Assembly: GCA_037951165.1 (NCBI GenBank)
Contig: JBBDHG010000041.1
Coordinates: forward strand, 1,208,501 to 1,272,500
From: Lophius americanus
Taxonomy: Eukaryota > Chordata > Actinopteri > Lophiiformes > Lophiidae
DNA length: 64,000 nt
Direction: 5' to 3'
The position numbers and the translations under genes are program-made. Positions 59,939 to 64,000 of the stretch are shown here, in pieces (position 1 is the first letter of the stretch; each line of letters starts with the position of its first letter). The notes beneath the pieces are model-generated. The model did not search any database. It worked only from the letters and a program-made list of their open reading frames with translations, and was not told where the DNA came from.

Positions 59939-62900
59939 ATGATGGAGAAACTGGACCCTAAAGGCCAGACTGCCTCACCCCCTGACATACTTTGCTCCTC
60001 CGCCTCCTCCTCTGCTTCCTCCCCCTCTTGCACCTCCACAGAGCAGCACAGTCCCTTCCAGAACCATGCAATATCAGACGCTAACGGTGGCCCGCATTCT
60101 GCTACCAGGACGGCACTGAAGGGACGCGCACACGCACACGCACGCGCACACGCACACGCACACGCACACGCCCCCACTGCCGGCGCCATTCATTCTCCTA
60201 ATGGCAAAATGACAGTGCTAACCAGTCAACACGCCAAAATGGCAGCTGCTGCACCAAAGCCCACCGTCAAGGAGACTGAGGAGGAGGAGAAGCATCGAGA
60301 ACGATCAGCGACCCCATCCCCATCATCTCCTGCCAATTGGTCCCCAACTCTGTCCTCTCCACCCCCGCTCCTCCCAGCACCGACCAAAACCTCCCCGTGC
60401 TCCCCACCATCTACCACCTCCGCCTCGTCCTCCTCATCCTTTCCATCACACGTTCCAGTCATCAGCCTCGGTCACAGCAAACCCCCCCTCCCGTTCATCA
60501 ACACCCCTCTGACCGCCCTCCGCCCCATTCCCAACCTCCTAAATGGGCCCCATGGAGACCTCCGCCGCAGTCAGGTGACTTGCGTGCCCGTGATCAGCCC
60601 TGGAGCTTCTGTAGGCTCTGGGGGGCCTTCAGCTCCTTCCCCAGGACCCCTGATGCCTCAGCAGTACCTGTCCCCACACCACTTCTTCACCAGGTGACTT
60701 TATCAGTTCATACTTGCAACCAGCCATCAGTCTTTGCTCAGCAGGGGGGTTCTGCCTTCATTTGAACAATGTGTTGGCTCCTGAAATGATTGATTGAAGA
60801 AGGATTGAAGCCAAGAGTCAGGAAACAATACACTTTTATCTTCTGACCTTTTCTGAGCGCCGCCTCTATCGCTGGGAAAACACGGCCATGTCAGAAAGAG
60901 CTGTTGCTCTGGATTCAGGTCAGGGTTTATACGATCCGAACTTAACAAACTCATTAGGAAGATTCTGCTAAAAGCTCGATTTATATCCCAACACGGGATT
61001 CTTTTAGAAAACTTCCAAGGGTAAAACCCAAAATAACCGTAGAGATATTAGTAAGTCGTGTGATGAGGTTTCCTTCTGTGTGCGAGACAAAACACACATT
61101 TTAAAACTCTAAATATCTACAGGGCGCCGGTTGTAAAGTTTCACATGCTGATTTTAAAATCAACTTTTTTGACACAAATTAGCTTCAAAGAACGTTAAAA
61201 AAGCAGCATCAAACTTTTAAAGTCACTGTTTTTTTTAATCCCATGTACAGCAAGACAATCTTAGTTATATTTGCCTTCCTAGGAAATATGGGTTGAATAA
61301 AGCGTCTGAATATTAAATCTAAATATCGCCTGTGTAGATTTTCTCGTTCGTCCCGGTCCTTGTTATTCATGTGGGTTGAATCCAAACTTCTGATTTGGCT
61401 TGAGAATGTTGATATTAAAATGACATTTAAAAATCTGACACTGCTTTTTAAACATTGTTTGGAGCTAAATGATGCAACAAAAAAAAGAAAGTTTCTGTTA
61501 AAATCAGCATGTGCTACTTTACAAATGGAGACCCATGGCTATGTAAAAAGCTGCCCGTCCCAGTGTCTGCACCACCATCGGTCATGGAGGCCTGGGGGAC
61601 GAGGTTCCTTCCTCGCTTCTTCTCTGCTCTGTTTGTAGCAGCAGGTGTTGATTTATTTCACACCCCGTGAGGTAGAATCAACCAGAAAGCAGACTTAATG
61701 AGTCTGAGCTGACAGTTAGCATGCGCACTCGATCAATGACAGCCACATCATCACCGCTGGATTAATGGCCTCTTCTGCCTCCTTCATCTTCATTCTCCTC
61801 TGTTTGAGAGAAGAGGTGCTGGAAAGAACCCGACAAGTTCTTCCTCCGTCATTACATCCCCAAAAAGTCGGGGATGTAACAGTTTGTGTTAACGCTATAA
61901 CTCAAAAACTGTTTAATGGAGCATATACATTTCATTGTATACTCACATAGATCTTTGTTCGAGGAAGAACTGGATTGATTTGGGGAAATGTCGGTTTTTA
62001 CCTCCATAAGTTTTCTGGCAAAGAAATTTCTCAACCATTGATCCGATTTAATCCAAATTTGGTGCCTATAAATAAAGTCGAGGATATTTATCTTGTAAAA
62101 ATCATATTTATCTCTAAAAGTTCACATTTTACTCACTGAAAGGAGCCTTTTTATGAAAAACACTGTTTTCAAAACATACCTCAGAAACTATCACATGGTT
62201 CATTTCAAAACTTCATCTCCAAAAGCGATGGAGATGCTGTGATTTCTCTTATTTGGTGCATAAAAAAAGACTCAAGGCGATCGATCTCGTTTATATCACA
62301 TTTAACCATATTTGAACCTTATAGTTCATCATATTTTACTCCCTTCAGGTAGATTTCTTTATTCTTTTTGAATTAAAATACTAGTAGGTGTAGTTTTCAA
62401 TGTCGCTGATTGTGACTGCATTAACGTACATGTCACATTTTCATCTGTAGTTCCTACCGGAGTCCCTCAGGGGGAAACTACAGCGTGCTGAACAACAGCC
62501 GGATCAAGAGGAGACACTCCACCCACCTGGAGATGGAGATCAGCGAATGTGAGTCAGATGTTTGAGGGTTTTAAAGGATGTCTTCTCATCTCCTCCTCGT
62601 CACCAGAACCTCTGCATAAATGTCAAACTCCTCGGACGCTCAGCTGTCAGACATGAATTTAAAATCCTTAAGATTTTCCTGAGATCCACAAGCAAAAAAA
62701 CAAAAAAAAACAAGCTAAAAACTTTGAATTGAAGTTTGAAAGTTTAAAAAAGCATAAGAGTAACGAACAGAGAAATACTCTGGTGGTCTGCATGAGAGTG
62801 GAAATGCTTTGAATTGCAGAACCTTGGATAAGATTAACAGCAGGTGTTCTGTAACACCTGCCGGGCGTCCGCTGAACGATTTGACCCGGTTCACGCCGTC

Positions 62901-64000
62901 TGACGGTGTTCCGCCTGTGTCGTTTGTCGTACAGTGTACGGGGGTCACGAGGAACGACTTACAGCTCACGGACAACCGATGGACCATCGGAGGGTTTACC
63001 GGCGTGTCCGAAATTTTGCCAGGGTCTCGGCCCGGTCGCGTGTGAGTAAGTGGCTGTGCTGTACGACCCGTTGTTCGGATATTTAACACTAAGTGGTCAG
63101 AGAGTAGAAAGTGCCGTTTTGGGCTGGAGGCAACCGATCAGAAAGGAGGAATAAAAAAAGTTCACAGCTATCAGAGCGGTGCTGCTATCAAGTCAACACT
63201 CGCCATAATGTCCACGGCGCTCCAGACACCTACGAGTCAAGATACGCTGGGGCCATTTCTTTAAAAAAAAAAATGAAGTTCCGGCACACAGGATGGCAAA
63301 AAATAATCCAGACATCTCCTTTCTGTCTCGTAAGCATGTTAGTGACAAACAAAACCTTTTTTCTGCCTCGGAGCTTTCAACTACAACTTTATTGATGATT
63401 GTAATTACAGGATGAGTTAAACTCAAACGACCACGACTGTATATATAAAGTGGTACGGCGTGACCCCCCAGCTCAAGATTGGACATGTGTGCGTCTGAAC
63501 GTTCATCTTAGGAAGGTGAAATGTCAGGATTTGGCTACACGATACTTGTTTATAGGATGTTTTTGGTTGGTCTGATTTTTGATGGCATCCATCTGATGAT
63601 AGTAAGAACATGTATCGACTTATTCTGGCGTCCTCTAAGGTCCCACTACACGCTCACAGTGATTATGTGTGTCCAACAGGCCCCCCACAGAAAATTGCTC
63701 GACGTGTCTTCACCAATAGCCGTGAGCGCTGGCGACAGCAGAACGTGAACGGGGCGTTCTCTGAGCTGAGGAAACTCATTCCCACGCACCCGCCCGACAA
63801 GAAGCTCAGCAAGAACGAGATTCTTCGCCTGGCGGTGAAGTACATCAACTTCCTGGTCACTCTGCTCAACGATCAGGGCCAGGACGAGGGTTCGGGAACG
63901 GCTGCCGACAAGCCGGAGGAAGGGAGCCCCGTGGCTGGGTTGGGCAGCAACAAGGTGACCCCTCTTTTTCAACGTGACCCTCCACCTCCGGACCGTGGCG
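59939..64000 (+). CDS. lyl1: LYL1 basic helix-loop-helix factor (3' end outside the window)
   Basis: Coding exons 59939-60693, 62451-62548 and 63680 onward, in phase. The start is ATG 59939 in ACCATGATGG; the open frame upstream begins only with TTG. The N-terminus is Ser/Pro-rich with a His-Ala dipeptide run at residues ~63-79. VPVISLGHSKPP at ~172-183 is diagnostic for LYL1 rather than TAL1. NSRIKRRHS and LEMEI precede the bHLH domain at ~292-350: RRVFTNSRERWRQQ, NVNGAF, RKLIPTHPPDKKLSKNEILR and KYINFLVTLLNDQ. In the family this nuclear protein pairs with E-proteins, binds E-boxes, and acts with GATA and LMO factors in blood and vessel development. The C-terminus is cut by the window edge. 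Human LYL1 also lies on 19p13. Confidence 0.93.
60124..60172. repeat. (CACACG)n repeat within lyl1 coding exon
   Basis: An in-frame hexanucleotide array encoding His-Ala and Arg-Ala dipeptides. Its length is a multiple of three, so gains or losses of units keep the frame. Confidence 0.95.
60694..62450 (+). other. lyl1 intron after the first coding exon
   Basis: 1.76 kb. 61.86-62.35 kb carries dispersed-repeat sequence, including AGTTCACATTTTACTCACTG with TTTTTATGAAAA, shared with 51.86 kb. No exon is recognised. Confidence 0.5.
62549..63679 (+). other. lyl1 intron before the bHLH exon
   Basis: 1.13 kb. 62.81-63.07 kb is strikingly GC- and CpG-rich, is open on both strands and begins with the palindrome CAGGTGTTCTGTAACACCTG. 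A TATATATAAAG stretch occurs at about 63,440-63,450. No coding homology is recognised. Confidence 0.5.

Noticed and set aside
62715..63089. 124-codon minus-strand open frame in a lyl1 intron
   Set aside because: Open on both strands because of GC-rich composition, with no family recognised; kept only as a compositional island.

Overview
The window is nuclear DNA of a ray-finned fish, probably a percomorph-type teleost. Genes are split by GT-AG introns, CA/GT and GA microsatellites are very dense, and the interspersed repeats are of types common in fish: Tc1-like elements, LINE 3' tails ending in ATTG repeats, and palindromic MITEs. The protein-coding genes that can be recognised are metazoan.

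Layout. 1-7.7 kb: intergenic, microsatellites and old repeats. 7.94-10.86 kb (+): fdx2, mitochondrial ferredoxin 2, five coding exons, with a Tc1-like transposon in intron 2. 14.1-20.3 kb (+): zglp1, a GATA-like zinc-finger gene (copy A), whose third intron is swollen to 3.9 kb by two tandem-repeat arrays. 21.45-22.15 kb (+): a decayed forkhead (FoxD-like) gene. 23.15-25.8 kb (+): a second zglp1 (copy B). 28.35-29.19 kb (+): an intact single-exon FoxD-like forkhead gene. The order zglp1-fox-zglp1-fox shows a tandem duplication of a two-gene block, followed by loss of the first fox copy. 29.2-57 kb: gene-poor and repeat-rich, with one broken sialidase-3-like (neu3) copy on the minus strand at 35.6-36.8 kb. 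57.3-64 kb (+): lyl1, a haematopoietic bHLH factor. Its promoter-like region carries two GATA motifs, and its last coding exon runs off the window edge.

The gene content matches human chromosome 19p13, where ZGLP1 and FDX2 are neighbours and LYL1 lies a few Mb away, so this is probably a conserved block. The genes do not form a pathway. fdx2 is a housekeeping iron-sulfur gene, zglp1 is a germline regulator in mammals, and lyl1 is a blood and vascular regulator.

Most unusual features: (1) the intact forkhead gene has a C-terminal stretch encoded by an inverted copy of its own forkhead-domain DNA, giving a near-palindrome with arms of about 110 bp in an open frame; (2) the two zglp1 copies have diverged 5' halves but nearly identical 3' halves, including intron 1; (3) a nested higher-order satellite sits in zglp1 copy A intron 3. 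All exon limits are read by eye from splice sites and reading phase. No database search was possible.
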